A stretch of 64,000 bases of DNA from Pseudomonas pergaminensis (GTDB lineage Bacteria > Pseudomonadota > Gammaproteobacteria > Pseudomonadales > Pseudomonadaceae): positions 310,001-374,000 of the forward strand of contig NZ_CP078013.2 of assembly GCF_024112395.2 (NCBI RefSeq). Reading direction: 5' to 3'. A program made the translations under genes and the position numbers. Of this stretch, positions 55,415 through 64,000 are shown piece after piece. Positions within the stretch are counted from its first letter, which is position 1. Every line of letters begins with the position of its first letter. The notes under the pieces were generated by a model. That model was given only the letters and a program-made list of their open reading frames with translations. It did not search any database and had not been told where the DNA came from.

Positions 55415-56152
55415 ATGCTGATTATCCCCGCTATCGATCTCAAGGACGGCGCCTGCGTCCGTCTGCGCCAAGGCCGCATGGAAGACTCCACCGTGTTCTC
55501 CGATGATCCGGTGAGCATGGCTGCCAAATGGGTAGAGGGGGGCTGCCGTCGCCTGCATCTGGTGGACTTGAACGGCGCCTTCGAAGGCCAGCCGGTCAAC
55601 GGCGAGGTGGTCACTGCGATCGCCAAGCGCTACCCGAACCTGCCGATCCAGATCGGCGGCGGTATCCGCTCCCTGGAAACCATCGAGCACTACGTCAAGG
55701 CCGGCGTCAGCTACGTGATCATCGGTACCAAGGCCGTGAAAGACCCGGCATTCGTCGCCGAAGCTTGCCGCGCCTTCCCTGGCAAAGTGATCGTGGGCCT
55801 GGACGCCAAGGATGGCTTCGTCGCCACCGACGGCTGGGCTGAGATCAGCACTGTGCAGGTCATCGACCTGGCCAAGCAGTTCGAAGCTGACGGCGTTTCC
55901 GCCATCGTTTATACCGACATCGCCAAAGACGGCATGATGCAGGGCTGCAACGTGCCGTTTACCGCCGCACTGGCTGCTGCGACCAAGATCCCGGTGATCG
56001 CTTCCGGCGGCATCCACAACCTGGGCGACATCAAGTCGCTGCTGGACGCCAAGGCCCCAGGCATCATCGGTGCCATCACGGGGCGCGCGATCTACGAAGG
56101 GACCCTGGACGTCGCCGAAGCCCAGGCTTACTGCGATGCCTACAACGGCTGA
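55415..56152 (+). CDS. hisA: HisA: ProFAR isomerase
   Basis: 245-residue (beta/alpha)8 barrel. Catalytic Asp in [14 protein letters not shown] and Asp in [21 protein letters not shown] and ASGGIHN phosphate-binding loops are present. It converts ProFAR to PRFAR, the HisHF substrate. Confidence 0.98.
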
Positions 56153-56161
56153 GGACTGACC

Positions 56162-56932
56162 ATGGCGCTGGCCAAACGCATCATCCCTTGCCTGGACGTC
56201 GACAACGGTCGCGTGGTCAAGGGCGTCAAGTTCGAGAACATCCGTGACGCCGGCGACCCGGTGGAAATCGCCCGTCGCTACGATGAGCAAGGTGCCGACG
56301 AGATTACCTTTCTCGACATCACCGCCAGCGTCGACGGCCGTGACACCACCCTGCATACCGTAGAGCGCATGGCCAGCCAGGTGTTCATCCCGCTGACCGT
56401 GGGCGGCGGCGTGCGCACCGTGCAAGATATCCGCAACCTGCTCAACGCCGGTGCGGACAAGGTCTCGATCAACACCGCAGCCGTGTTCAACCCGGAGTTC
56501 GTCGGCGAAGCCGCGCAGCATTTCGGTTCGCAGTGCATAGTGGTCGCCATCGACGCCAAGAAAGTCTCAGGCCCGGGCGAAACCCCGCGCTGGGAAATTT
56601 TCACCCACGGCGGTCGCAAGCCAACCGGCTTGGACGCGGTGGAGTGGGCGATGAAGATGGAAGGCCTGGGCGCCGGTGAAATCCTGCTGACCAGCATGGA
56701 CCAGGACGGCATGAAAAACGGCTTCGACCTCGGTGTAACCCGCGCCATCAGCGATGCCCTGGGCATTCCGGTGATCGCCTCCGGCGGCGTCGGTAACCTG
56801 CAGCACCTGGCCGACGGCGTGATCGAAGGCCACGCCAGCGCGGTGCTGGCGGCGAGTATTTTCCACTTTGGCGAATACACCGTCCCCGAGGCCAAGGCCT
56901 ACATGGCGGCGCGCGGCATCGTCGTACGCTAA
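56162..56932 (+). CDS. hisF: HisF: cyclase subunit of IGP synthase
   Basis: 256-residue (beta/alpha)8 barrel with catalytic Asp in [15 protein letters not shown] and Asp in [12 protein letters not shown]; phosphate loops GGGVRT and ASGGVGN are intact. It makes IGP and AICAR with HisH. Ten bases separate it from hisA. Confidence 0.98.
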   Translation: MALAKRIIPCLDVDNGRVVKGVKFENIRDAGDPVEIARRYDEQGADEITFLDITASVDGRDTTLHTVERMASQVFIPLTVGGGVRTVQDIRNLLNAGADKVSINTAAVFNPEFVGEAAQHFGSQCIVVAIDAKKVSGPGETPRWEIFTHGGRKPTGLDAVEWAMKMEGLGAGEILLTSMDQDGMKNGFDLGVTRAISDALGIPVIASGGVGNLQHLADGVIEGHASAVLAASIFHFGEYTVPEAKAYMAARGIVVR

Positions 56933-56998
56933 ACGCTGCTGGACACCATGGCAGGCGCGCGGCACTCTCTGCGCTTGCCATGGATTCCGGTAACTTAC

Positions 56999-57754
56999 AT
57001 GTTCAAGCACCTGCTGCTCGCCCTCGCCAGTACATCCCTCCTGTTGGCAGGTTCGGTCCACGCCGAAGAACCGTCTGACGCTTCCCTGGTGTTGCTGACG
57101 GAAAACTTCCCGCCCTACAACATGGCGAAAAACGGTAAGAACTTCGCCAAGGACGAGAACATCGAAGGCATCGCCGTGGACATCGTGCGCGAAACCTTCA
57201 AGCGCGCCGGCATTTCATACAACCTCACCCTGCGTTTCCCATGGGAGCGTATCTACAAGCTCGCGCTGGAAAAACCTGGTTATGGTGTGTTCGTGATGGC
57301 GCGCCTGCCGGACCGTGAGGCCCTGTTCAAGTGGGTCGGCCCCATCGGCCCGGATGATTGGGTGCTGCTGGCCAAGGCCGACAGCAAGATCCAATTGGAT
57401 GACCTTGAGCATGCCCGCCGCTACAAGATCGGCGCCTACAAGGGCGATGCCATCGCCGAGACCCTGGAGAAGCAGGGCCTCAACCCGCTGGTGGTGCTAC
57501 GTGATCAGGACAACGCGCAAAAGTTGCTGGATGGCCAGATCGACCTGTGGGCCACTGGCGACCCCGCCGGGCGTTACCTGGCGCGCCAGGTTGGCGTGAC
57601 GGGGCTCAGGACGGTGTTGCGTTTCAACAGTGCCCAGCTGTACCTCGCGCTGAACAAGGAGGTGCCGGACGAACTGGTGGCCAAGCTGCAGGCCGCGCTG
57701 GACCAACTGCGTAAAGACGGTGTCGTCGACGAAATCATGGCGAAATATCTGTAA
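56999..57754 (+). CDS. Periplasmic solute-binding protein (SBP_bac_3 type)
   Basis: 251 residues from the ATG at 56999, giving a normal signal peptide (MFKHLLLALASTSLLLAGSVHA); the frame upstream of it is not conserved. The mature protein is a type II solute-binding fold: LVLLTENFPPYNMAKNGK, GIAVDIVRETFKRAGISY, RYKIGAYKGDAIAETLEKQGL. No permease or ATPase gene is adjacent, so it may serve a distant transporter or act as a sensor. It lies just after hisF and may be co-transcribed. Confidence 0.88.
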   Translation: MFKHLLLALASTSLLLAGSVHAEEPSDASLVLLTENFPPYNMAKNGKNFAKDENIEGIAVDIVRETFKRAGISYNLTLRFPWERIYKLALEKPGYGVFVMARLPDREALFKWVGPIGPDDWVLLAKADSKIQLDDLEHARRYKIGAYKGDAIAETLEKQGLNPLVVLRDQDNAQKLLDGQIDLWATGDPAGRYLARQVGVTGLRTVLRFNSAQLYLALNKEVPDELVAKLQAALDQLRKDGVVDEIMAKYL

Positions 57755-57769
57755 TCGGCCGACCTCTCA

Positions 57770-57800
57770 TTGTAGGCGCTGGCTTGCCAGCACCTACAGT
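57770..57800. repeat. Single REP-like hairpin
   Basis: TGTAGGCGCTGGCTTGCCAG-CACCTACA: a short palindrome of REP character, alone, between convergent genes. Confidence 0.65.
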
Positions 57801-57806
57801 GGACCG

Positions 57807-58580
57807 TCAGCGGTAAATGCCATTCTTGCCATGCCCGGCCATCGCCTGGTTACTGCGCACGCTGATCATCAACTTGATATCGATCCAGTCAACGCCCTGA
57901 GCCTTGAGCTTGGGCAATTCGCGCTCGAGCACCGCCAGGGTTTGCGGATACGGGTGGCCGATCATCACCACTGAACCCTGCTTGTGCGCCAGCTTGATCG
58001 CGGTCTGCAATTGCGTGGTGATTGCTGCTTCGGTGCGCTCGTCATCCAGGAATACGTCCCGCGAAACATGGGCCAGGCCGATTTTCTGGGCTTCGGCGGC
58101 GGCGACGGTTTGTGCACTGGTGCGGCTGTCGACGAAAAACTTGTTGCGCCGCTGCAGCTCGGCCATCAGCCAGGCCATGGCGGCCGGCTGGGCCGTCATG
58201 CGGCTGCCCATGTGGTTGTTGATGCCAGCGGTGAAGGGCACGGCCTGGAATGCCGCATCCAGGCGCTTGCCGAGCTCTTCGATGGGCAGGTCGGGGTGCC
58301 AGGCGAACGGTCCGGTGGCCGGGTCCATGGGCATGTGCAGGATCACGATCTTGCCGGCCTTGTGCGCTTCGCGCGCAAATTCGGCGGCGTGGGGCGTGTC
58401 GGGCATGATCGCCGTGGTCACTGGCCCGGGCAGGGCCAGCACACGCCGATCCCTGGGCAGGTTTTGCCCAAGGTCGTCGATGATGAGGGTCAGGTAGGCT
58501 TTGTGGGGCTCGCCGGCAGGCGTCGCATGGGCGACGCCTGCCAGGCTGCACAGCACAGCGATGATCAGGGCAAAACGCAT
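57807..58580 (-). CDS. yibQ: YibQ: divergent polysaccharide deacetylase family protein
   Basis: 257 residues with a signal peptide (to GVAHATPAGEPH). ITLIIDDLGQN holds the paired Asp of the NodB fold, IVILHMPMDP and GINNHMGSRM the expected His, and SRTSAQTVA and MIGHPYPQTL the later blocks. The family is placed with envC/ctpA and is linked to cell-envelope work, but no enzyme activity is established. It starts one base from the ctpA stop. Confidence 0.88.
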   Translation of the reverse strand: MRFALIIAVLCSLAGVAHATPAGEPHKAYLTLIIDDLGQNLPRDRRVLALPGPVTTAIMPDTPHAAEFAREAHKAGKIVILHMPMDPATGPFAWHPDLPIEELGKRLDAAFQAVPFTAGINNHMGSRMTAQPAAMAWLMAELQRRNKFFVDSRTSAQTVAAAEAQKIGLAHVSRDVFLDDERTEAAITTQLQTAIKLAHKQGSVVMIGHPYPQTLAVLERELPKLKAQGVDWIDIKLMISVRSNQAMAGHGKNGIYR

Positions 58581-58581
58581 A

Positions 58582-59898
58582 TCAACGACTGCGGGTGATG
58601 CTCAAACCCTTGAGCAGGCTAAGCGCCTGGGCCAGTTGGTAGTCATCGTCCTGCGGCATCGGCTTGGCTTTCTTGCCGCTGCCGGTTGGCTGGTCGGCGC
58701 CGCCGTTGCCATTGCCCAGGTGGCCTTGCAGGTCCGCCTCTTTGTAGTACTCGCTGTCGATCTCGTTGGTGATCTTGGCCTTGCGCACTTCGATGTCCGG
58801 CACGATGCCCTGAGCCTGGATCGAGCGCCCGTTCGGCGTGTAGTACAGCGCTGTGGTGATCTTCAACGCGCGCTCGTTGTTCAGCGGCAGCACGGTTTGC
58901 ACCGAGCCTTTGCCGAAGCTGGTGGTGCCCATCAGCACGCCGCGCTTCTGGTCTTGCAGGGCGCCGGCCACGATCTCCGACGCCGAGGCGCTGCCGCCGT
59001 TGATCAGCACGGCCAGTGGCACGTTTTCGCTCAGGTCGTTACCGGTGGCCGAGAAGCGCAGCTCGGAGTTGGCGATACGGCCCTTGGTGTACACGATCAG
59101 GCCCTTGGTGATGAAGTGGTCGACCACTTCCACCGCCGACTGCAGCACGCCGCCTGGGTTGTTACGCAGGTCGAGCACGATGCCGCTGAGCTTCTTGCCG
59201 TTGTCTTTGCGCAGCTTGGCCAGCGCCTTGGCCACTTCGTCGCCGGTCTTGACCTGGAACTGGGTGATGCGGATGTAGCCGTAGCCCGACTCCAGCAACT
59301 GGCTCTTCACGCTCTTGACCACGATGGTCGCGCGGGTCAGTGTCACGTCAAACGGGTTGCCACCGTCGCGTACCAGGGTCAGGGTGATTTTCTGGCCGAT
59401 CTTGCCGCGCATCTTGTCGACGGCTTCGGTCATGGTCTGGCCACGGGTCGGTTGGCCGTTGATCTTCACGATGAAATCGCCAGCCTGAATGCCGGCCTTG
59501 GACGCCGGGGTGTCATCGATCGGCGAGACCACCTTGATGTTGCCGTCTTCGGAGCCGACTTCAATGCCCAGGCCGCCGAATTCACCGCTGGTGCTTTCCT
59601 GCAGCTCGGCGAAATCTTCCGGGCCGAGGTAGGCGGAGTGCGGATCGAGGTTGCTGAGCATGCCCTTGATGGCATTTTCCAGCAGGGTCTTGTCATCTAC
59701 GGGTTCGACATAAGCGGCTTTGATCCGGTCCATGACCTCGGCAAAGGTGCGCAGCTCATCCAGCGGCAACGGTGCCTTGGTGGTCGCGGCCGTGGCGGCG
59801 GGTGCAGCCGGAGCGGCCTGGTCGGCGAATGCCAGAGGCGCGCCGATCACCAGGGCGATCGTCAGGGCCAGCGAAGTGAGGCGGGACAAATGCAGCAT
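58582..59898 (-). CDS. ctpA: CtpA-type carboxyl-terminal processing protease (S41)
   Basis: 438 residues: a signal peptide (to AFADQAAP), a PDZ domain (~85-175, LGIEVGSEDGNIKVVSPIDDTPASKAGIQAGD) and an S41 protease domain. Catalytic Ser is in GSASASEIVAGAL and Lys in GTTSFGKGSVQ. CtpA trims periplasmic or envelope proteins such as peptidoglycan hydrolases, fitting its place beside envC. A cluster of Lys/Gly and His near the C-terminus varies between species. Confidence 0.95.
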   Translation of the reverse strand: MLHLSRLTSLALTIALVIGAPLAFADQAAPAAPAATAATTKAPLPLDELRTFAEVMDRIKAAYVEPVDDKTLLENAIKGMLSNLDPHSAYLGPEDFAELQESTSGEFGGLGIEVGSEDGNIKVVSPIDDTPASKAGIQAGDFIVKINGQPTRGQTMTEAVDKMRGKIGQKITLTLVRDGGNPFDVTLTRATIVVKSVKSQLLESGYGYIRITQFQVKTGDEVAKALAKLRKDNGKKLSGIVLDLRNNPGGVLQSAVEVVDHFITKGLIVYTKGRIANSELRFSATGNDLSENVPLAVLINGGSASASEIVAGALQDQKRGVLMGTTSFGKGSVQTVLPLNNERALKITTALYYTPNGRSIQAQGIVPDIEVRKAKITNEIDSEYYKEADLQGHLGNGNGGADQPTGSGKKAKPMPQDDDYQLAQALSLLKGLSITRSR

Positions 59899-59928
59899 GT
59901 CGAACGAACTCCTAATGTAGATGCAGCC

Positions 59929-61224
59929 CTATCCTTGGGAACGGCACCATTGTGCGGGATCGCTCGGGCGACCCTGCTGACGAATAGCGAAGTACAGCGC
60001 CGGGGTGTCCTGGCCACCACTGTTACCGACAGTGGAGATGGATTCACCGGCTTTTACAACATCACCTGCCGACTTGAGTAAAGTCTGATTGTGGCCGTAA
60101 AGGCTCAAATAGCCATTACCGTGGTCAAGAATCACCAACAAACCGGCGCCCCGCAACCAATCGGCAAACACCACGCGCCCACCGTGAACGGCGTGTACTT
60201 GGCTGCCGGCCGAGGCACTGATCATCACCCCATCCCACTTGGCACGGGTGTCATCGCCGCGGGTTTCCCCGAAGCGTGCCAGTAATCGACCATCAACTGG
60301 CCATGGAAGTTTGCCCCGCGCTGAAGCAAAAGGGCCGCCGAACGACTCGCCGGCACTGGAAACCAGCGGGCCAGGCGCTGAATGTGCCGGTTTGCGCGGT
60401 GCCGGAGCGTCCGAGGTGGCAGCCAATTCGGCCTCACGCTGGCGCTTTTTTTCGGCTTCCTGCTGGGCGATCAGCGCTTTCTGCCGCGCTTCTTCGGCCT
60501 CACGTGCCTGGCGAGCCAGGGTTTCTTCGATGGTCTTGAGCACTTTGGCCAGGTCGGCCTGGTCCTGCTCGCGAGCCTGGAGCTTGGCGTCGCGGGCCTT
60601 CACGTCGTCATTGAGCTTGGCCAGGGCCAGCTGGCGCTCCTTGCGGACCTTGTCCAGCTCGTCGCGCTGGGCGTTGAGGCTGCTTTTCTGGTCTTCCAGC
60701 TGCGATTGCTGGTTGGCGATTTCCTGTTCGACGTTGACCAACTGGCGCAGGGTCTCGTTGAAGCTTTTCAACTGCTCCATCCGGGCCTTGCTCAGGTAGT
60801 CGTAGTAGGTAAGGGTGCGCGCGAATTTCTCGGGGTTCTGCTGGTTGAGCAGCAGCTTGAGGTATTCCTGGCGGCCGTTCTGGTAGGCGGCACGGGCCTG
60901 GATCGCGATCAGGCGTTGCTGTTCAACGCGTGCGCTCTGGAGTTTTTTTTTCTCAGCGTCGAGTCGCTCCAGTTCCGACTCGCTCTTCTTTAATTCTTTT
61001 TGCAGCTCCTGGACCTGCTTCTCCAGCTTGCCCATCTCGGTTTCCGTACCGCGCAGGTCTTTCTGCACGCCGGATTTCTCTTCCTGGAGCTTGCCGAGCA
61101 GTTTTTTCAGCTCGGTGATGTCCTGACGCGTAGCGTCCAACTGTTGTTGGGTTTGTGCGCGCTCATCGGCAAACGCCGGTTGGAGCAGGCAGACAAGAGC
61201 AAGGGTAATCAAGGCGCGAAGCAT
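59929..61224 (-). CDS. envC: EnvC-like murein hydrolase activator
   Basis: 431 residues from the ATG at 61224. It has a signal peptide (to PAFAD), a long coiled coil (~22-260, repeated ELKKLLGKLQEEKS and LEKQVQELQKELKKSE heptads) and a C-terminal LytM/M23 domain (~310-431). The metal-binding residues of true M23 enzymes are partly absent, as in EnvC, which activates amidases AmiA/B at the division septum instead of cutting murein. It follows gpmI in the order gpmI-envC-ctpA-yibQ. Confidence 0.94.
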   Translation of the reverse strand: MLRALITLALVCLLQPAFADERAQTQQQLDATRQDITELKKLLGKLQEEKSGVQKDLRGTETEMGKLEKQVQELQKELKKSESELERLDAEKKKLQSARVEQQRLIAIQARAAYQNGRQEYLKLLLNQQNPEKFARTLTYYDYLSKARMEQLKSFNETLRQLVNVEQEIANQQSQLEDQKSSLNAQRDELDKVRKERQLALAKLNDDVKARDAKLQAREQDQADLAKVLKTIEETLARQAREAEEARQKALIAQQEAEKKRQREAELAATSDAPAPRKPAHSAPGPLVSSAGESFGGPFASARGKLPWPVDGRLLARFGETRGDDTRAKWDGVMISASAGSQVHAVHGGRVVFADWLRGAGLLVILDHGNGYLSLYGHNQTLLKSAGDVVKAGESISTVGNSGGQDTPALYFAIRQQGRPSDPAQWCRSQG

Positions 61225-61368
61225 AGAGGCGGGCGACACCAGGGAAATGGACGGCCTAGTATGCCCGCCAAGCGCGGCAAAAAAAACGCCCAATTCGGGC
61301 TGGAACGCAAGATAGGTGCCGAGTGGCAGTGGTATGGCAAAAAGACATGTTCCAAACAGCGGAAAACA

Positions 61369-61459
61369 ATGTGGGAGGGGGCTTGCCCCCGATTGCAGTG
61401 TGTCAGCTCAATAGGTGCTGGCTGATCCACTGCTATCGGGGGCAAGCCCCCTCCCACAC
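61369..61459. repeat. REPIN (inverted REP pair), GGGGGCTTGCCCCC type
   Basis: GTGGGAGGGGGCTTGCCCCC (from 61371) and its perfect inverse (61435-61457) surround a ~41-base core that itself contains the imperfect dyad CAGTGtGTCAGC/GCTGATcCACTG. It lies between envC and gpmI. The arm sequence is a different family from the one at 43476. Confidence 0.88.
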
Positions 61460-61480
61460 TGTTGCGCGGTGTGGTTGAAA

Positions 61481-63007
61481 TCAAATCAGAATCGAAGTCC
61501 CGGTCATCTCCACCGGCTTCTCCAACCCCATCAGCATCAACATGGTCGGCGCTACATCCGCCAGCACGCCACCCTCACGCACTTTGAAGTCGCGCTTGCC
61601 GACGTAGATGAACGGCACCGGTTCGGTAGTGTGAGCAGTGTGGGCCTGGCCGGTGGATTCGTCGGACATTTGCTCGCAGTTGCCGTGGTCGGCGGTGATC
61701 AGCGCTTCGCCGCCGACTTTTTCCAGGGCGTCGACGATGCGGCCGACGCACAGGTCCAGGCATTCCACGGCCTTGGTGGCGGCTTCCAGGTTGCCGCTGT
61801 GGCCGACCATGTCGCCGTTGGCGTAGTTGACCACGATCACGTCGTAACGCTGGTGGTCGATGGCATCGACGATTTTGTCGGTCACTTCCGGCGCACTCAT
61901 TTCCGGCTGCAGGTCGTAGGTGGCGACTTTTGGCGAGGGAATCAGGATGCGCTCTTCACCCGGGAACGGCTCTTCACGGCCGCCGGAGAAGAAGAAGGTC
62001 ACGTGGGCGTATTTTTCGGTTTCGGCGATGCGCAGCTGGGTCTTGCCGTTTTTGGCCAGGTAATCGCCCAGCACGTTATCCAAGGTGCCCGCTGCAAAGG
62101 CGGCGGGGGCCGGGATGCTGGCGGCGTACTGGGTCAGGCCCACGTACTGTACTTTCGGCTGGCGGGCACGCTCGAACTCCTTGAAACCGTCTTCGACAAA
62201 CACACGGCTCAGCTCACGGGCACGGTCGGCGCGGAAGTTCATGAACACCACGGCGTCGCCGTCTTCAACCTTGACCGGCTCGCCGATGGTGGTGGCTTTG
62301 ACAAACTCGTCGCTCTCGCCGCGAGCGTAGGCGGCTTCCAGGCCTTCCTGGGCGGTGGCGGCGTTGAATTCGGCCTGGCCGTCGACGATCAGGTTATAGG
62401 CCTGGGAGACGCGGTCCCAGCGGTTGTCACGGTCCATGGCGAAGTAACGGCCCACCAGGCTGGCGATGCGGCCTTTGCCGAGGGCAGCGAAGGTGGCGTC
62501 GAGCAGTTCGATGGACGACTGGGCGCTTTTCGGCGGGGTGTCGCGGCCGTCGAGGAAGGCGTGCAGGTAGATCTTGTCGGCGCCGCGCTTGAAGGCCAGT
62601 TCGGCCATGGCGACCAAGTGGTCCTGGTGGCTGTGGACGCCGCCATCGGACAGCAGGCCCATGAAGTGCACGGCCTTGCCGGCGGCTACTGCTTTATCTA
62701 CCGCGGCGCAGATGGTCGGGTTCTCGAAGAACTCGCCATCGCGGATCGCTTTGGTTACACGGGTGAAGTCTTGATATACCACTCGTCCGGCGCCGAGGTT
62801 CATGTGGCCGACTTCTGAGTTGCCCATCTGGCCGTCCGGCAGGCCTACGTCCATGCCGGAACCGGAGATCAGGCCGTTGGGGACGCTGGCGGTCAGGCGG
62901 TCGAGTACTGGCTTCTTGGCCGCGTATACCGCGTTGTCGTGGTGGCTTTCACTGTGTCCGAAGCCATCGAGAATTATCAGGACCAAAGGTTTAGGCGTAG
63001 TAGTCAT
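61481..63007 (-). CDS. gpmI: GpmI: cofactor-independent phosphoglycerate mutase
   Basis: 508 residues. [17 protein letters not shown] begins the alkaline phosphatase-like fold; the catalytic Ser is in [36 protein letters not shown] and [10 protein letters not shown] are metal-binding blocks. It interconverts 3- and 2-phosphoglycerate using Mn(II). The start at 63007 matches the family; the upstream frame is not conserved. Confidence 0.97.
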   Translation of the reverse strand: MTTTPKPLVLIILDGFGHSESHHDNAVYAAKKPVLDRLTASVPNGLISGSGMDVGLPDGQMGNSEVGHMNLGAGRVVYQDFTRVTKAIRDGEFFENPTICAAVDKAVAAGKAVHFMGLLSDGGVHSHQDHLVAMAELAFKRGADKIYLHAFLDGRDTPPKSAQSSIELLDATFAALGKGRIASLVGRYFAMDRDNRWDRVSQAYNLIVDGQAEFNAATAQEGLEAAYARGESDEFVKATTIGEPVKVEDGDAVVFMNFRADRARELSRVFVEDGFKEFERARQPKVQYVGLTQYAASIPAPAAFAAGTLDNVLGDYLAKNGKTQLRIAETEKYAHVTFFFSGGREEPFPGEERILIPSPKVATYDLQPEMSAPEVTDKIVDAIDHQRYDVIVVNYANGDMVGHSGNLEAATKAVECLDLCVGRIVDALEKVGGEALITADHGNCEQMSDESTGQAHTAHTTEPVPFIYVGKRDFKVREGGVLADVAPTMLMLMGLEKPVEMTGTSILI

Positions 63008-63158
63008 AGATCCTCTCGCGGCGGTAATAAAGGAAGACAATTGAAAAGGGAGTGGCAGTTTAAAGCGAAGTTCCGACCACGTCACCGCTTTACGGGGGTT
63101 GGCCCCCCCTGACGGCTGTGTATACTTACCGCCATTTTAACGCCCTGGAACCTCCTTG

Positions 63159-63572
63159 ATGGTTGATCACCTGATTGCATTTGCCACTGCCCACTATCTG
63201 CTTGTGGGTGCCTTCGTCATCCTGCTGGCGCTGCTGATCGCTCACGAATTGAGCCGCGGTGGCCGCAGCCTGAGCACGGCGGAGCTGACCGCGCTGGTCA
63301 ACAAGGATGAGGCCGTTGTCGTGGACATCCGCCCGGCCAAGGATTTCGCCACCGGCCATATCGTCGGTGCCCTGAACATTCCGCAGGACAAGCTGATCGC
63401 GCGCCTGGCCGAGCTGGAAAAGCACAAGGCCAAGACCATCATCCTGGTCGACGCCCAAGGCCAGCACGCCGGCACCCACGCCCGCGAAATGCTCAAGACC
63501 GGCTTCACCGCCGCCAAGCTGTCCGGTGGCATCAGCAGCTGGCGCGCCGATAACCTGCCGCTGGTGAAGTGA
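63159..63572 (+). CDS. Membrane-anchored rhodanese-like protein (YibN)
   Basis: 137 residues: one N-terminal transmembrane helix (~8-30) and a rhodanese domain (~40-137, TAELTALVNKDEAVVVDIRPAKDFATGHI). The active-site loop reads VDAQGQHAGTHA, with no catalytic Cys, so it is probably not a sulfurtransferase. The order rhodanese-grxC-secB is conserved with E. coli yibN-grxC-secB. The next gene starts 1 base after the stop. Confidence 0.92.
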   Translation: MVDHLIAFATAHYLLVGAFVILLALLIAHELSRGGRSLSTAELTALVNKDEAVVVDIRPAKDFATGHIVGALNIPQDKLIARLAELEKHKAKTIILVDAQGQHAGTHAREMLKTGFTAAKLSGGISSWRADNLPLVK

Positions 63573-63573
63573 T

Positions 63574-63828
63574 ATGAGCCAGGTTGTCGTGTATTCCAGC
63601 GATTGGTGCCCTTACTGCATACGGGCCAAGGCCCTGCTGGAGAAAAAGGGCGTTGCCTTCGAAGAGATCAAGGTCGACGGCAAACCCCAGGTGCGCGCCG
63701 AAATGGCCCAGAAGGCGGGGCGCACGTCCGTGCCGCAGATCTGGATCGGCGCCAAGCACATCGGTGGCTGCGACGACCTGTTCGCTCTGGAGCGCGCCGG
63801 TAAACTCGATGCGTTGCTGCTCGTCTGA
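63574..63828 (+). CDS. grxC: GrxC: glutaredoxin 3
   Basis: 84 residues, thioredoxin fold, with dithiol active site CPYC (SSDWCPYCIRAK), TSVPQIWIGAKHIGG and GGCDDL glutathione-binding blocks. It reduces disulfides with glutathione in the cytoplasm. Adjacent to the rhodanese and secB genes. Confidence 0.97.
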   Translation: MSQVVVYSSDWCPYCIRAKALLEKKGVAFEEIKVDGKPQVRAEMAQKAGRTSVPQIWIGAKHIGGCDDLFALERAGKLDALLLV

Positions 63829-63870
63829 CTCCTAAACCCTAAAAGACCCCAAGATCAAGAAGGATCTGCG

Positions 63871-64000
63871 ATGACTGACCAACAGAACACCGAAGCAGCA
63901 GAAGCCCAAGCTCCACAGTTCTCGCTGCAGCGGATCTACGTGCGTGACCTGTCGTTCGAAGCGCCGAAAAGCCCGGCCATCTTCCGCCAGGAATGGACCC
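63871..64000 (+). CDS. secB: SecB: protein-export chaperone, N-terminal part
   Basis: The first 43 codons are in the window. [19 protein letters not shown] and [17 protein letters not shown] are the conserved SecB start. SecB holds precursor proteins unfolded for the SecA/SecYEG translocon. AAGAAGGA (63857-63864) is the ribosome binding site. The gene continues beyond the right edge. Confidence 0.96.
   Translation, partial: MTDQQNTEAAEAQAPQFSLQRIYVRDLSFEAPKSPAIFRQEWT

Overview
The window is about 61% G+C chromosomal DNA from a Pseudomonas of the P. fluorescens group. This is inferred from the acetylated-cellulose (wss) operon, REP/REPIN-type repeats, and typical Pseudomonas gene orders (mutY-yggX, hisBHAF, gpmI-envC-ctpA-yibQ, rhodanese-grxC-secB). 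Both ends are cut: the left edge lies in an OprD-type porin and the right edge in secB.

Layout. 1-2840: porin C-terminus, a short-chain dehydrogenase (SDR) lacking the usual catalytic Tyr, an AraC regulator and a small membrane protein. 2841-16417: a complete Pel operon, pelX-pelABCDEFG, with a candidate promoter, an RsmA/CsrA-like leader site and a strong terminator. 16440-19993: A/T-rich, decayed accessory DNA holding a frameshifted phage portal fragment, an orphan small ORF, a twice-frameshifted DUF3077 gene, a truncated ORF, a broken tRNA-Thr copy, an AraC/GyrI regulator and an intact tRNA-Thr(TGT). 20177-20863: a small lipoprotein and a DUF2790 protein. 20864-37066: a long regulatory region and the complete wssABCDEFGHIJ operon (cellulose synthase, export, endoglucanase, acetylation). 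37308-41513: a basic amino acid ABC importer and a methyltransferase on the minus strand. 41514-47771: GABA permease with a sigma-54-like promoter, then assorted single genes. 47927-51649: tRNA-Phe, yggX, mutY and an AsmA-family gene. 51975-57754: an OFA-family transporter, hisB-hisH-DUF2164-hisA-hisF and a periplasmic solute-binding protein. 57807-63007: yibQ, ctpA, envC and gpmI on the minus strand. 63159-end: rhodanese, grxC and secB.

How it works together. The core of the window is two neighbouring exopolysaccharide loci, Pel and acetylated cellulose, about 4.6 kb apart. Each encodes its own c-di-GMP receptor: PelD keeps an RxxD inhibitory-site motif, and WssB keeps a PilZ domain. Both should respond to the same second messenger, while their leaders suggest different RNA-level control: an RsmA-like site before pel, and a terminator-like hairpin before wss. 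The DNA between them is phage and tRNA debris, a sign of a recombination-prone junction.

No CRISPR array, rRNA operon or intact insertion sequence was seen. Similarity calls come from reading the translations, not from database searches.
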